In this document: positions 43,657 to 52,761 of the stretch, piece after piece
Position numbering within the stretch: position 1 is the first letter of the stretch
Layout: the number at the start of each line of letters is the position of its first letter
NCBI GenBank assembly: GCA_038744785.1
Contig: JBCDLX010000015.1
Location: 1-64,000, forward strand
Length of the DNA: 64,000 nt
Direction of reading: 5' to 3'
DNA from: Ovoidimarina sp038744785
GTDB taxonomy: Bacteria > Pseudomonadota > Alphaproteobacteria > Rhodobacterales > Rhodobacteraceae
Notes under the pieces: generated by a model
Seen by the model: the letters and a program-made list of their open reading frames with translations, nothing else
Told to the model about the DNA's origin: nothing
The model's database searches: none
Made by a program: the position numbers and the translations under genes

Positions 43657-43689
43657 AAAAAGGGCCGCCCATTGGGCGACCCTTTTTTT
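43657..43689. terminator. Bidirectional terminator between rhodanese and cytochrome genes
   Basis: A stem AGGGCCGCCC/GGGCGACCCT with one mismatch is flanked by an A-run on the left and TTTTTTT on the right. It can serve both convergent genes. Confidence 0.88.
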
Positions 43690-43707
43690 GGTGCACCTGA
43701 TCGGGAA

Positions 43708-44148
43708 TCAGCTTTCGGGCTCCGGCGAAAGCGATGCGATATACGCCCAGACGTCCGCTGCGTCTTCTTCCGAGCGAAGACGGAACGCCATCTTCGAGCG
43801 GGCGCGCCCGCCAAGCTCTTCTTCCAACCAAGCCTTCGGGTTCTGCACATACGCAACGAAGGACGCCTCATCCCATGCGGTCCCTGCTTCGCCGACTTCG
43901 ACGATCGAATCCCCGTAGCGGAACCCGTCAACAGATCCGACGATCCGGCCAGGCAGCCCGTAAAGGTTGGGGCCTGTTTTGGCGTTTCGCCCGGCCAGTG
44001 TGTTGCCGTCGATGTCTTGAACGACATGGCAAGTCTGACACTGGTTGAAAACCTTCTCTCCCGCCGCAGCATCGCCAGAGGCATGGCCGGCGGCAAAAGC
44101 GGGTGTGTTTAAAGCAGCTATGATAGCGGCCAGAATGGTGGCTCTCAT
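43708..44148 (-). CDS. cycA: Cytochrome c2-type protein
   Basis: This 146-residue periplasmic cytochrome has a signal peptide (MRATILAAIIAALNTPAFA), the haem motif CQTCH and the axial Met in RSKMAFRL. KTGPNLYGLPGRIVGSVDGF matches the cytochrome c2 class. In phototrophic relatives c2 returns electrons from the bc1 complex to the reaction centre. It lies just outside the photosynthesis cluster, which supports that role without proving it. ATG 44148 follows a strong GGAGGAG. Confidence 0.87.
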   Translation of the reverse strand: MRATILAAIIAALNTPAFAAGHASGDAAAGEKVFNQCQTCHVVQDIDGNTLAGRNAKTGPNLYGLPGRIVGSVDGFRYGDSIVEVGEAGTAWDEASFVAYVQNPKAWLEEELGGRARSKMAFRLRSEEDAADVWAYIASLSPEPES

Positions 44149-44382
44149 ATTTCTCCTCCGGCGGTGCAGTTCGCGTGCGGCCGAGCCGTCGCAAACAATG
44201 CGGCTTTGTCGCCATGCGGAAAGCCTGCACCGCCTTGCGCTTGGCCAACCACACGTCGGCAAAGTTTAGCCTGCCGGAATCGCAAATCCAGCGCAGTCAC
44301 CAATAATTGTTGAATTTTTTGCGCTAGGCACGCAGGGTGCACATACTCACACCGCGCGATGCACCTCAAACACGTAGGAGCG

Positions 44383-44404
44383 CCCCCGCACTGGTGCGCG
44401 GGGG
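44383..44404 (-). terminator. GC hairpin after pseudoazurin gene
   Basis: The CCCCCGC/GCGGGGG arms lie 13 to 35 bases beyond the pseudoazurin stop. Outer CACGT/ACGTG arms extend it. There is no T-run. Confidence 0.5.
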
Positions 44405-44417
44405 ACACGTGTGGCTT

Positions 44418-44912
44418 CTAGCTTGCTTCGTTGGCTAGAATTTCGTCCGCCATCGCAAAATACTCTTCAAATCGCGCGCGCGCCTTTCCACGCTGGCGCA
44501 CCTCCTTGAGCGCATCAAGGTTATTGACCTCTCCACACAGGATTAGACCGACCATGCCGACCGTCTGGTGCGGACGGCAATTGTACCCGTATGCACCTTC
44601 AACTTCGAACGTTATCTCGATCTCCTCACCGATTTTGCCTGCCCAAGCTTCGGCGCCTTCCGGGAGCATGTCCTTGGACGATTCCGAGTTGTGCCCTTTG
44701 TCGGTAGCGACAAAACGCACCGTGTCACCGGGCTTAACGCGCAGCACTGCCGGCTTGAAAATCATGCTTTCGCGTGTGTCCCTATCGCGATTCAGCATCT
44801 CGACTTCGTGGGTCGTCGGAGCACTGTCGTCCGCAATCGCGCCGCCCGGCACTGCCATCGCCAAAGCCGTCGCGCCAATGGCGCGAAGCCCATCTCTTCG
44901 TGTGATATCCAT
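44418..44912 (-). CDS. Pseudoazurin (blue copper protein)
   Basis: The 164-residue protein starts with a Tat-like signal (MDITRRDGLRAIGATALAMA). It contains the type 1 copper ligands: His in DKGHNSESS, then Cys, His and Met in YNCRPHQTVGMVG. Pseudoazurins carry electrons in the periplasm, usually to denitrification enzymes. No denitrification genes are in the window, and the location between cytochrome c2 and hemA suggests a link to photosynthetic or respiratory electron transport (inferred). ATG 44912 is chosen over 44993. Confidence 0.9.
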   Translation of the reverse strand: MDITRRDGLRAIGATALAMAVPGGAIADDSAPTTHEVEMLNRDRDTRESMIFKPAVLRVKPGDTVRFVATDKGHNSESSKDMLPEGAEAWAGKIGEEIEITFEVEGAYGYNCRPHQTVGMVGLILCGEVNNLDALKEVRQRGKARARFEEYFAMADEILANEAS

Positions 44913-45064
44913 GCCGATACCTCTCATCTTCCGCAGTTTCAAAAGGATGTGCGGCTGGAAACCCCGGCAAGAAACCGACCAGGTACCTGGCATGCACCGA
45001 TGTTCTGAGCGGGATTAAACGCTCAAATTACGTTCTTACACCGCGCGGCAGTGCTAAGACGCGC

Positions 45065-46279
45065 TCAAGCGACTTTCCGAGCGATCGCGCAATGGCTCCA
45101 CAATTCCGAAAGAGCTTCGACGAGGTACTCGACATCTGCATCCGAATGCAAGGGACCAGGCGTGATCCGCAAACGCTCGGTTCCTTTCGGCACCGTGGGG
45201 TAGTTGATCGGTTGCACATAGATGCCCCAGTCGTCCATTAACATGTCCGAGATCATGCGGCATTTGACCGGGTTTTTCACCATGACCGGGATAATGTGGC
45301 TTGGGTTTGGCAAATGCGGGATACCGATAGCATCAAGCATGTCGCGAAGCTTTGCCACCTGCCTCCGCTGACGCATGCGTTCCAACTGGCTCACTTTCAG
45401 ATGCGCAATTGACACCCTAGCTGCCGCTGCCACCGCTGGCGGAATAGCTGTCGTAAAGATGAAACCCGATGCGAACGATCGGACAAAGTCGCACAGCGCC
45501 GCTGAGCCAGTGATGTATCCCCCGAAACAGCCGAAAGCCTTGCCAAGGGTTCCTTCGATCAGGGTGATCCGGTCCATCAAGCCCTCTTGCTCCGCCACGC
45601 CGCCGCCACGCGGACCATAGAGCCCCACCGCATGCACTTCGTCGAGATAGGTCATTGCGCCGTGCTTGTCGGCGACGTCGCAGATTTCCTTGATCGGTGC
45701 GATATCGCCATCCATCGAGTAAACGCTCTCAAATGCCACGATTTTGGGCCGGTCGGTCGGATAGGCGGCAAGCTTCCTGTCGAGGTCCTCGGGATCGTTG
45801 TGCTTCCAGATCACCTTCTCGCAGCGGGCATGCCGAATGCCCTCGATCATAGAAGCATGGTTTAGCGAATCTGAGAAAATCACGGCACCTGGAAGCCGCG
45901 ATCCAAGCGTTGATAAAGACGCCCAGTTCGACACATAGCCTGAGGAAAAGATCAGAGCGGCTTCCTTCCCGTGCAAATCGGCCAGCTCGCGTTCCAAAAG
46001 AAGGTGATGATGGTTCGTGCCCGAGATGTTTCGGGTACCGCCTGCGCCAGTCCCGCATTCTTGAGCGACGCGCACCATCTCGGCCACGACGTCGGGGTGT
46101 TGACCCATGCCAAGGTAGTCGTTCGAGCACCACACCGTGACTTCCCGGGTGCCGTCACTGGTGTAATTCTCTGCTTTTGGAAAGTTGCCGCATTTCCGCT
46201 CAAGCTCGGCAAAGATCCGGTAGTTGCCCTCTTCCTTCAGGATGTCGAGCTGGGCTTCGAAAGCCTTGTCAAAGTCCAT
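45065..46279 (-). CDS. hemA: 5-aminolevulinate synthase
   Basis: This 404-residue PLP enzyme condenses glycine and succinyl-CoA to 5-aminolevulinate, the first step of tetrapyrrole synthesis. It has CSNDYLGMGQHPDV, the GTGAGGTRNISG glycine-binding loop, VYSMDGDIAPI and the PLP Lys in EGTLGKAFGCFGGY. ATG 46279 starts inside the end of puhE (11-base overlap). It is the last gene of the photosynthesis superoperon, so pigment demand and precursor supply are co-expressed. A second copy elsewhere in the genome is possible. Confidence 0.96.
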   Translation of the reverse strand: MDFDKAFEAQLDILKEEGNYRIFAELERKCGNFPKAENYTSDGTREVTVWCSNDYLGMGQHPDVVAEMVRVAQECGTGAGGTRNISGTNHHHLLLERELADLHGKEAALIFSSGYVSNWASLSTLGSRLPGAVIFSDSLNHASMIEGIRHARCEKVIWKHNDPEDLDRKLAAYPTDRPKIVAFESVYSMDGDIAPIKEICDVADKHGAMTYLDEVHAVGLYGPRGGGVAEQEGLMDRITLIEGTLGKAFGCFGGYITGSAALCDFVRSFASGFIFTTAIPPAVAAAARVSIAHLKVSQLERMRQRRQVAKLRDMLDAIGIPHLPNPSHIIPVMVKNPVKCRMISDMLMDDWGIYVQPINYPTVPKGTERLRITPGPLHSDADVEYLVEALSELWSHCAIARKVA

Positions 46280-47084
46280 GGGTATCCTCACTGAGCAGTG
46301 TTTTCTTGTTGGGTTTGGGTGTGGCAACCAGCCAGCGCCATAGTTTCTCGTCCGGCAGGGGCAGCACCATCAGCCAGTGTTCCAAAAGCGCCAGCGCCGT
46401 GAGCGCGGCAAGAAGCGCAAAGCCAACCTTGTCCCCTTGAGTGATGGCCGAGGTTGCACGTCCGACCCAGAAGAAGACGGCAAAGGCCAATACTGTGACC
46501 GAAACCGGAAAAACCCAGTTCAAGCGAGCGTACCTGAAGTGACTGGGAAGATGCGCAAGAGGCCTTGGCAGGAATTCGATGTTTATCTTGGGCACGCCGA
46601 AAAACAGGTTCAGCTTTGCCGACACACGCGCAAAGAACAGCACGCCGAATGTGAGCACAGCAATCTGGTTCAGCGCGCCGATCGACGCCCATGCGATCGC
46701 AGCAAGGCTGGCTGCCAATAGTGTTTCGTGGTGCGCAATGGTGCCCCATGCGCGCAGAAAACGATCCCAGGGCTCGGCGTCCGGAGGGCAGACTTCCCTG
46801 TTCGGACCCGTGATCACACCCGATAGAAATGACAGTTCAACCCATCCCCAGATCGCAAGGGCAGACACAAAGGCAATGTAGGCACCCAGCACAGTTGTGT
46901 CGGCGAGTGTGAGCGACAGCCCCGCGATGCCCAACGCCAGAACGGGCGTGGCAAGAAACAGGCCCCAACCGTGGGCCGCCCCGGCAGATTGGTCGGTTCG
47001 CATCACCGCCCAGAGGATCGCCCCGGTCGAAAACCACCAGACAAACAGGGCAAACAGGCCCGCGATCCAGGGCGAAGCCAACAT
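46269..47084 (-). CDS. puhE: Photosynthetic complex assembly protein PuhE
   Basis: The 271-residue membrane protein has about seven hydrophobic segments. The blocks FFARVSAKLNLFFGVPKINI and EFLPRPLAHLPSHFRYARLN are typical of PuhE (photosynthetic complex assembly protein 2). PuhE influences reaction-centre and pigment levels in Rhodobacter. ATG 47084 gives the proper hydrophobic start (MLASPWIAGLFALFVWWFS). It overlaps hemA downstream and follows acsF by 85 bases. Confidence 0.9.
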   Translation of the reverse strand: MLASPWIAGLFALFVWWFSTGAILWAVMRTDQSAGAAHGWGLFLATPVLALGIAGLSLTLADTTVLGAYIAFVSALAIWGWVELSFLSGVITGPNREVCPPDAEPWDRFLRAWGTIAHHETLLAASLAAIAWASIGALNQIAVLTFGVLFFARVSAKLNLFFGVPKINIEFLPRPLAHLPSHFRYARLNWVFPVSVTVLAFAVFFWVGRATSAITQGDKVGFALLAALTALALLEHWLMVLPLPDEKLWRWLVATPKPNKKTLLSEDTHGL

Positions 47085-47169
47085 CAAGACATCCCCGCGC
47101 CGCCGGATCGCGGCGCGCGGTTCCAAGCAGATGCTGGAACGCTCAGGAGCAATATCGCGAACTGAAGTG

Positions 47170-48300
47170 TCAATACATGGGCTCCAACCGTGTTTTTGCC
47201 GGTACGCGGTTCGGCACCGAAGGGATCGAATAGAGCGATAAAAACGCCAGCGCCGCACGCGCGCCGCCAGTGATCTTGCCGATCGTCCCTGACAGGCCCC
47301 CACGTTTCTTGGCCTTGTCCAGATCTGCGTTGGCCTTTTGCAACCGCTTCAGGCTTGGCATCCAACGCGGATGGTCGATGTCCAGGGTGATCGGGAAGAC
47401 CTGTTTCGAGATCTCGGAGGTTTTCCGAAACACTTCTTGCCCGTACCAGTCCGGGTCGACCCCCAAAGCTTTGTGAAATGCGGGGCGCTGATGGTCGCGT
47501 ACGAACATGGTCCCGTAGACAGCCGTCAGAAAGAACTTAATCCACCAGACATTGCGTCCCGAAGTCAGATTGGGATCGGTCTTCATTAGTAGTGCGAAGG
47601 CCTCACCATGGCTGAACTCGTCGTTGCACCACTCGCGGAACCACTTGAAGATCGGGTGGAACCTGTATTCCGGGTTCGCCTCGAGATGCCGGAAAATCGT
47701 GATGTAACGCGCATAGCCGATCTTCTCGGACAGGTACGTGGCATAATAGATGAACTTCGGCTGGAAGTAGGTGTATTTCTTGGCCTTCGTCAGGAAACCC
47801 AGGTTTACGGCGATCCCAGCCTCGCGCAGCGCATCATTGATGAACCCTGCGTGCCGCGCCTCGTCCCGTGCCATAAGCTGAAAGAGCTGCGTGATATCCT
47901 TATTGGCGCCTCGCCGCTTCATTTCCTTATACAGCACACAGCCCGAAAACTCGGCGGTACAGCTTGAGATCAGGAAGTCAATGAACTCTTTCTTCAGTTC
48001 GGGTTCCATCCCGTCCCAGTCGATGTGGTCCCAATCTTCATTCTTTTTGAAATGGCCCCTGTTCGGATCTGACACCATCTGCGCGATCAGCTCGTCCCAG
48101 TCAGCGCGGACGGAGGTCACATCGATTGCATCCATCTCATCGAAATCGGTCGTATAGAAACGCGGCGTCAGCAGCGTGTTCTGCATCGCGACGGCGGTTG
48201 CCGTTTCGCTGTCATGGACGGCTTGCGCCTCTTGAATGGCCAGGCCCTCTTCGACCGTTGTTGCGTCGGCCGTGTGTTTTGTCATTGTCTGCACATTCAT
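47170..48300 (-). CDS. acsF: Aerobic Mg-protoporphyrin IX monomethyl ester cyclase
   Basis: The 376-residue diiron oxygenase forms the isocyclic E ring of (bacterio)chlorophyll using O2. Diiron motifs are seen in FLISSCTAEFSGCVLYKEMK, MARDEARHAGF and CNDEFSHGEAFALLM. This oxygen-dependent enzyme fits an aerobic phototroph; the anaerobic BchE is not in the window. ATG 48300 overlaps the bciE stop by ATGA, so the two are translated together. Confidence 0.96.
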   Translation of the reverse strand: MNVQTMTKHTADATTVEEGLAIQEAQAVHDSETATAVAMQNTLLTPRFYTTDFDEMDAIDVTSVRADWDELIAQMVSDPNRGHFKKNEDWDHIDWDGMEPELKKEFIDFLISSCTAEFSGCVLYKEMKRRGANKDITQLFQLMARDEARHAGFINDALREAGIAVNLGFLTKAKKYTYFQPKFIYYATYLSEKIGYARYITIFRHLEANPEYRFHPIFKWFREWCNDEFSHGEAFALLMKTDPNLTSGRNVWWIKFFLTAVYGTMFVRDHQRPAFHKALGVDPDWYGQEVFRKTSEISKQVFPITLDIDHPRWMPSLKRLQKANADLDKAKKRGGLSGTIGKITGGARAALAFLSLYSIPSVPNRVPAKTRLEPMY

Positions 48301-48593
48301 AGCGTCGCCTCCTCGCTGAACGAGAATTCGCAAAGTTCCATGAACTCCAGATCGCCGGTCATCCGCGTCCACCAGCGCTCCAATCCGCTTGCGCGTGTGA
48401 TCCGGGCTTCGCGTTGCTCTGTGACGACTTCGCCGTAGGGCGCCATGACTGGAGCGCCTTTTACAAGCACCTCGTCGCCCGGATGCACGACGGCCCCGTT
48501 GTCGAAACGGACATGGGCGTGAAGGCTGTCGAACTTGTGGCTTACTTCAACAGTGCAAGGCACTGTCTCATATTCGCGTGTTAGAAATCCCAT
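48297..48593 (-). CDS. bciE: BciE-like cyclase accessory protein
   Basis: The 98-residue soluble protein is beta-rich (LHAHVRFDNGAVVHPGDEVL, VKGAPVMAPYGEVVTEQREA) with a C-terminal MTGDLEFMELCEFSFSEE. By size and by its position just before acsF in the puh operon it should be BciE. BciE is the third class of accessory subunit of the aerobic cyclase, needed in alphaproteobacteria where Ycf54 is absent. The ATGA overlap with acsF supports a joint function. Name inferred from context. Confidence 0.75.
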   Translation of the reverse strand: MGFLTREYETVPCTVEVSHKFDSLHAHVRFDNGAVVHPGDEVLVKGAPVMAPYGEVVTEQREARITRASGLERWWTRMTGDLEFMELCEFSFSEEATL

Positions 48594-48615
48594 CTTTCAG
48601 TTCCCTTTTTTTTGG

Positions 48616-49098
48616 TTATTTGAAAAGACGTGTGAAGTGGCGGGTGTTGCCCGCGCCAAACGACGACAATTGCATGTCCCATCCGGTCGCGGGATCGTAG
48701 AGCGTAACGCGGCCAGACTCCCATTCAGTGATCGTGACGGGCGGGTTGCCCGCAATACGGTGCATCCGTCGCGCACGCTCCAGACCCTGGCGTACGACCG
48801 TCACGAAGGCGCCGTGATCTGTGTTAAGCAGTACCTCGCCATCTGTCCGAACGACCGTCGCCGCATTGCCCTCGCCGCCGATGGTCACCACGTGCACGGC
48901 AAGTGCTGGCTCCTCGGGCGCGACGCCAACAAGTGGGCGATCTGTCGCCACCGAAAAGGTGACCAGCCCTAGTGCCAAGGCGGCAAGCCCAAACATGCCC
49001 CACACAAGACGGGCCGGGATCATCTCTTGATCGCGCACCCGCATCGATTTGCGTTCGGCATCAAGGAACAGTTCCGCTCCGGTTCCCCCTCTGGACAT
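48616..49098 (-). CDS. puhC: Photosynthetic complex assembly protein PuhC
   Basis: The 160-residue protein has one N-terminal membrane segment (about residues 27-50, LVWGMFGLAALALGLVTFSV) and a periplasmic domain ending YDPATGWDMQLSSFGAGNTR. PuhC acts in assembly of the core light-harvesting complex around the reaction centre. It lies nine bases after puhB and 22 before bciE. Confidence 0.93.
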   Translation of the reverse strand: MSRGGTGAELFLDAERKSMRVRDQEMIPARLVWGMFGLAALALGLVTFSVATDRPLVGVAPEEPALAVHVVTIGGEGNAATVVRTDGEVLLNTDHGAFVTVVRQGLERARRMHRIAGNPPVTITEWESGRVTLYDPATGWDMQLSSFGAGNTRHFTRLFK

Positions 49099-49107
49099 CG
49101 TTCCCTC

Positions 49108-49746
49108 CTATTCCGCTGCAACGGGCGCGACGGGGCGCGCAGTTGCGATTTCGGGCTGGCTGACCCGGGTTTCGGCAGCGTCTGCAAGAATGCCCGCTAT
49201 CCGCGCAGCGTCGGGTATCGCCCGCAAGCTCGGTTGGGGTTTCTTCATCCGCCAGGGACGGACATGCGGCCAAAGCACAAGAAAAGACAGACGCGCATCT
49301 CCCAGCGTTCTAACCGCGATCGTTCCCGTCCCGTCCCGGCGTAGCTTCAGATCCGCCCCCTCAATTCGGGAAAACGGGATATTCAACGTCACAGTAAGCG
49401 CCGCCCCCACGCGCATCGCCACACGCGCTGTTGTAATTGTGTAGACGGTGGTACGCGCGAGTACGGCGGCGATGATGTACAAAACCCCGGCGGCGACAGC
49501 CCCGAGGACCAAGAACGGCAGGGCAAGTGGTAGCGCTTCCGCGAACGGCATATCGGCAGACGAAACGCCCACCCGCCAAACAGACAGCAAGACGAAATAG
49601 CCCACAACCCACCAGAGGTTCAGTGCATCCCGCGCCAGCGCCAGTGCGGATGGGCGGCCCTGCCAAAGGATGAACTCCCCCTCAGGCGGGTGTTCCGGCA
49701 GGCCGTTTATCGGCTCAACAGAGAAATCATCTTGCACATGCGGCAT
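49108..49746 (-). CDS. puhB: Photosynthetic complex assembly protein PuhB
   Basis: The 212-residue protein has two membrane segments (LWWVVGYFVLLSVW, LPFLVLGAVAAGVLYIIAAV) and a bacterial PH-like domain (YTITTARVAMRVGAALTVTL, NIPFSRIEGADLKLRRDGTG). PuhB helps reaction-centre assembly. ATG 49746 (MPHVQDDFSVEPINGLPEHP) is chosen; upstream sequence in frame is not family-like. It follows puhA by 73 bases. Confidence 0.93.
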   Translation of the reverse strand: MPHVQDDFSVEPINGLPEHPPEGEFILWQGRPSALALARDALNLWWVVGYFVLLSVWRVGVSSADMPFAEALPLALPFLVLGAVAAGVLYIIAAVLARTTVYTITTARVAMRVGAALTVTLNIPFSRIEGADLKLRRDGTGTIAVRTLGDARLSFLVLWPHVRPWRMKKPQPSLRAIPDAARIAGILADAAETRVSQPEIATARPVAPVAAE

Positions 49747-49819
49747 GGCTGATGCCCTTTCCGTCCCTGTATAACGTCCCGGGAAGCAGGTCGTGCGCGC
49801 CCCGGGATCCGCTCTTTGG

Positions 49820-50578
49820 TTAGTGCGAATACATCTTGCCGCCCGCATAGAAGGCGCAGATCTTTTCCTCCTCGAGCTTGGTGATCTGACCCTGGCCGCC
49901 GATACGCGGCACCCGGTCGAAATCCTTCGCAGCAAGGGATTTTACCAGCACCCAGCGCGGCTGAACGCGTGCAAGGGTGATCGGGACAAGCCGTGTACCG
50001 GACCCCCATTCGGGTTCGAGTGTGTATTCAAGATAGCGAACCTGCGCCTCGCCCGCGTCGATCCACATTTCGCTTACATGACCGACGACCTGATCATCCT
50101 TCGACAAGACTGGCATTCCGCGCGGATCCCGGCCTGCGGAAACGAAGAACGCTTCATGGCCCCCCATCGGCGTGATCTTGGCGTGTCCATGGCCGTCCAG
50201 TTCCGGCTCATCCTTGCGCGGCGCCCAAGAGGCCGGTCCCACGCCATCGGCCATCGGATCACCCGTCGGCGCCAGCGGGAACCCCCCGGCCTCGGAGGTC
50301 CGTGCCATGGCCAGGTCTTGCCGCCGGTGGGCATTCTCATGCGCGGGCGACGGCACCGTCACCTCGCCTTTGCCATTCGGCAGTTTGAAGGTCTTGGGGG
50401 ATGGCACCGGAAACGGCCCTTGGTTGGCGGCGACGTTTCCATCTTCATCCTCTAGGGGATACCCCTCGCGCATGTTTTCGGTCTGCAGATAGTAGATCAG
50501 CCCGGCGAAGAAGATCCAAAAGCCCCAAATCGCAAGGCTCGCGAGATCAAAATTACCAAAGAAGTTTACACCGACCAT
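49820..50578 (-). CDS. puhA: Photosynthetic reaction centre H subunit
   Basis: The 252-residue protein has a short periplasmic start (MVGVNFFGNFDLASLAIWGF), one membrane helix, then YYLQTENMREGYPLEDEDG and a cytoplasmic PRC-barrel domain ending in FYAGGKMYSH. It caps the L and M subunits and guides protons to QB. It is 18 bases after lhaA. L and M (pufLM) are not in the window. Confidence 0.97.
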   Translation of the reverse strand: MVGVNFFGNFDLASLAIWGFWIFFAGLIYYLQTENMREGYPLEDEDGNVAANQGPFPVPSPKTFKLPNGKGEVTVPSPAHENAHRRQDLAMARTSEAGGFPLAPTGDPMADGVGPASWAPRKDEPELDGHGHAKITPMGGHEAFFVSAGRDPRGMPVLSKDDQVVGHVSEMWIDAGEAQVRYLEYTLEPEWGSGTRLVPITLARVQPRWVLVKSLAAKDFDRVPRIGGQGQITKLEEEKICAFYAGGKMYSH

Positions 50579-50596
50579 TGTTGATACCTCCGGTGG

Positions 50597-52039
50597 TTAG
50601 GTTGGGAAGTCGGCAAGGCCGATCTTGCCGTCATCAGTTGGATTGGGTTGAGCGGTGAGATGGCGCAGCCTTACAAGCGGGCCAAGAACGATGAGGGTGG
50701 CAAAGAGAAGCCCGATCTCGATGTGGTAGACCATCGTGTAGCCTGTGGCCGGACCATCGAGCGCTGGTCCTAAAGCACCCGAAAGCGCCAATGCGTTGAT
50801 GCCGTCCCGGATCGCGCCGCCCATCGCAATCGATAGCCCCGCAGCCGTGGCCTGCGCGGCGCCCCATGCGCCAAGGGCCAGTCCACGGCCCGCAAGCCGA
50901 CCCGATGGCATCGTCATGGCCGCTGTCAACGTGGCTACAGCAAAGAGTCCACCGCCAAATCCGATCCCGGCAGACCCGGCAAAGAACAGCGCTGGCGATG
51001 ACATCGGCGCCGAGAACACGACAAAGCAAAAAGCGGCAATCCCGAATAGAAGCCCGCGGGCGCACATCCGGTAGGGGCTAAGCCCGTGTGAAAGCCACCG
51101 TGCGGCGAAACCGAAGCCGACAAGCGCGCCCGCGGCCCACAGGGCAGTCAGGACCGTCGTGGCAGAAACCGAAAGACTAAGGACTTCACCGCCATAGGGT
51201 TCCAGAAGCACATCCTGCATGTTGAAGGCCATCGTTCCGATGAACACCACCGCCAACAGGCGTCCCGCGTCCCCGCCTTCCGCGAAATCCGCCCAGGCAT
51301 CGGCGAAGCGGGGGCGCGGCGCTTCACGCTCCTCCCGGCTCATTGGCCGCACCTGTTCCTGCTTCCAAAGCGCGACTAGGTTAAGCAGCAGCGTCACCAC
51401 GGCGGCCCCCTGCACAACCTGGATCAGCCTTAAGCCGCTAAAGTCACGCAGCAACCAGCCCACGATCAGCGCCGATCCGGCCATACCCGCAAGAAACATC
51501 ACATAAAGAAGGGCGACCACGCGCGGCCGGGTGTCGTCCGTCGCGCGGTCGGCGGCCAGCGCAAGTCCGGCCGTCTGCGTCATGTGCATACCCAAGCCCG
51601 TAAGCAAGAACGACAGCGCAGCCAACACCTCGCCCGCGAACGGGACGTGGTGCACACTGTCGCCGGACAAAACGAGAAGCGAAAACGGCATGATCGCCAG
51701 CCCGCCCATCTGCCAAAGCGATCCGAACCAAAGATACGGGATACGCTTCCATCCGATCGACGACCGGTACGTGTCCGACCGAAATCCAAGAAGGGCCCGA
51801 AACGGGGCAATCAGGACCGGAAGTGCGATCATCACGGCCACCACGGTCGCCGCGACGCTCAGTTCCACGATCATCACCCGGTTCAGAGTGCCAAGGATCA
51901 TCACCCCGGCCATCCCAACCGAAAGCTGGAACAGCGACAGGCGCAAAAGCTGCCCCAGAGGCAAGCCTTCGCTGGCCGCATCCGAAAACGGAAGCACTCT
52001 GAGCGACGCCTGCTTTATGACCGCCTTCGGAATGATCAT
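50597..52039 (-). CDS. lhaA: Light-harvesting complex 1 assembly protein LhaA (PucC family)
   Basis: The 480-residue membrane protein has about 12 hydrophobic segments of the bacteriochlorophyll MFS family. Family blocks are LSLFQLSVGMAGVMILGTLN, FRALLGFRSDTYRSSIGWKR and MQDVLLEPYGGEVLSLSV. It is needed for LH1 insertion and may deliver bacteriochlorophyll. ATG 52039 (MIIPKAVIKQ) overlaps the bchM stop as ATGA, which fixes the start. Confidence 0.95.
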   Translation of the reverse strand: MIIPKAVIKQASLRVLPFSDAASEGLPLGQLLRLSLFQLSVGMAGVMILGTLNRVMIVELSVAATVVAVMIALPVLIAPFRALLGFRSDTYRSSIGWKRIPYLWFGSLWQMGGLAIMPFSLLVLSGDSVHHVPFAGEVLAALSFLLTGLGMHMTQTAGLALAADRATDDTRPRVVALLYVMFLAGMAGSALIVGWLLRDFSGLRLIQVVQGAAVVTLLLNLVALWKQEQVRPMSREEREAPRPRFADAWADFAEGGDAGRLLAVVFIGTMAFNMQDVLLEPYGGEVLSLSVSATTVLTALWAAGALVGFGFAARWLSHGLSPYRMCARGLLFGIAAFCFVVFSAPMSSPALFFAGSAGIGFGGGLFAVATLTAAMTMPSGRLAGRGLALGAWGAAQATAAGLSIAMGGAIRDGINALALSGALGPALDGPATGYTMVYHIEIGLLFATLIVLGPLVRLRHLTAQPNPTDDGKIGLADFPT

Positions 52040-52761
52040 CGGCGAAGCTCCAGGCACTCGGCAATGTAGAAGCCGGAATGGATACGCTGGCCCTGGGTCA
52101 ACGTGCCCGTTACCGCCGCAGCCAGTGCCGCGTAGGCTTGGGGCACCATGACAGGCGAACGATCTGATTTCGGAAATGCCCGGCCAGCCCACCACATCGC
52201 CGTAAGGACGGGCGTGCGCGGTGCTACGGTGAAGACGACCTGCCCTGCGCGCGCGCTTAAACGGTCCAGCGCTGAAGCAAGATCAGGGCGAGAATAGTAA
52301 ATCAGGCTGTCCATCGCGACGACGGCGTCAAATGTGCCGAGGCCCTCGGCCAACATGTCGCCCGTCTCAAACCGAACGCGCGACCTGTAGGTGTCCGGCA
52401 AACGCGACTGCGCAATCTCGACCAGCTGCGGCGATAGATCGACGGCGGTGACCATGGCGCCCCGCGCCGCAAGCTCGGCCGTCATCTGTCCGGCGCCGCA
52501 TCCGGCATCCAGCACCGAAACGCCCACCAAATCCGCCGGGAGCCGCGCCAGGATGGCGGCCCGCATCTTATTGCGGCCTTCGCGGACGGTCGCGCGAATA
52601 CGGCTGACAGGGGCATCCGACGTCAACCGCGCCCAGGCGTCCGTCGCGGTGCGGTCAAAATAGGTTTCGACACGCGCGCGGGTCGCTTCGTAGTGGCTTC
52701 GCGAGGGACGCCCCGGATCAAGCCCGGGCCGCGCTGTGCTTATCGCCGAAGGTGGCGCCAT
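52036..52761 (-). CDS. bchM: Mg-protoporphyrin IX O-methyltransferase
   Basis: The 241-residue SAM enzyme methylates the ring C propionate of Mg-protoporphyrin IX, the substrate of AcsF. Motif I is VSVLDAGCGAGQMTAELAA, followed by VTAVDLSPQLVEIAQSRL. RVETYFDRTATDAWARLTSD is typical of BchM. It starts within the bchL stop (TGATG) and ends within lhaA (ATGA). Confidence 0.96.
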   Translation of the reverse strand: MAPPSAISTARPGLDPGRPSRSHYEATRARVETYFDRTATDAWARLTSDAPVSRIRATVREGRNKMRAAILARLPADLVGVSVLDAGCGAGQMTAELAARGAMVTAVDLSPQLVEIAQSRLPDTYRSRVRFETGDMLAEGLGTFDAVVAMDSLIYYSRPDLASALDRLSARAGQVVFTVAPRTPVLTAMWWAGRAFPKSDRSPVMVPQAYAALAAAVTGTLTQGQRIHSGFYIAECLELRR

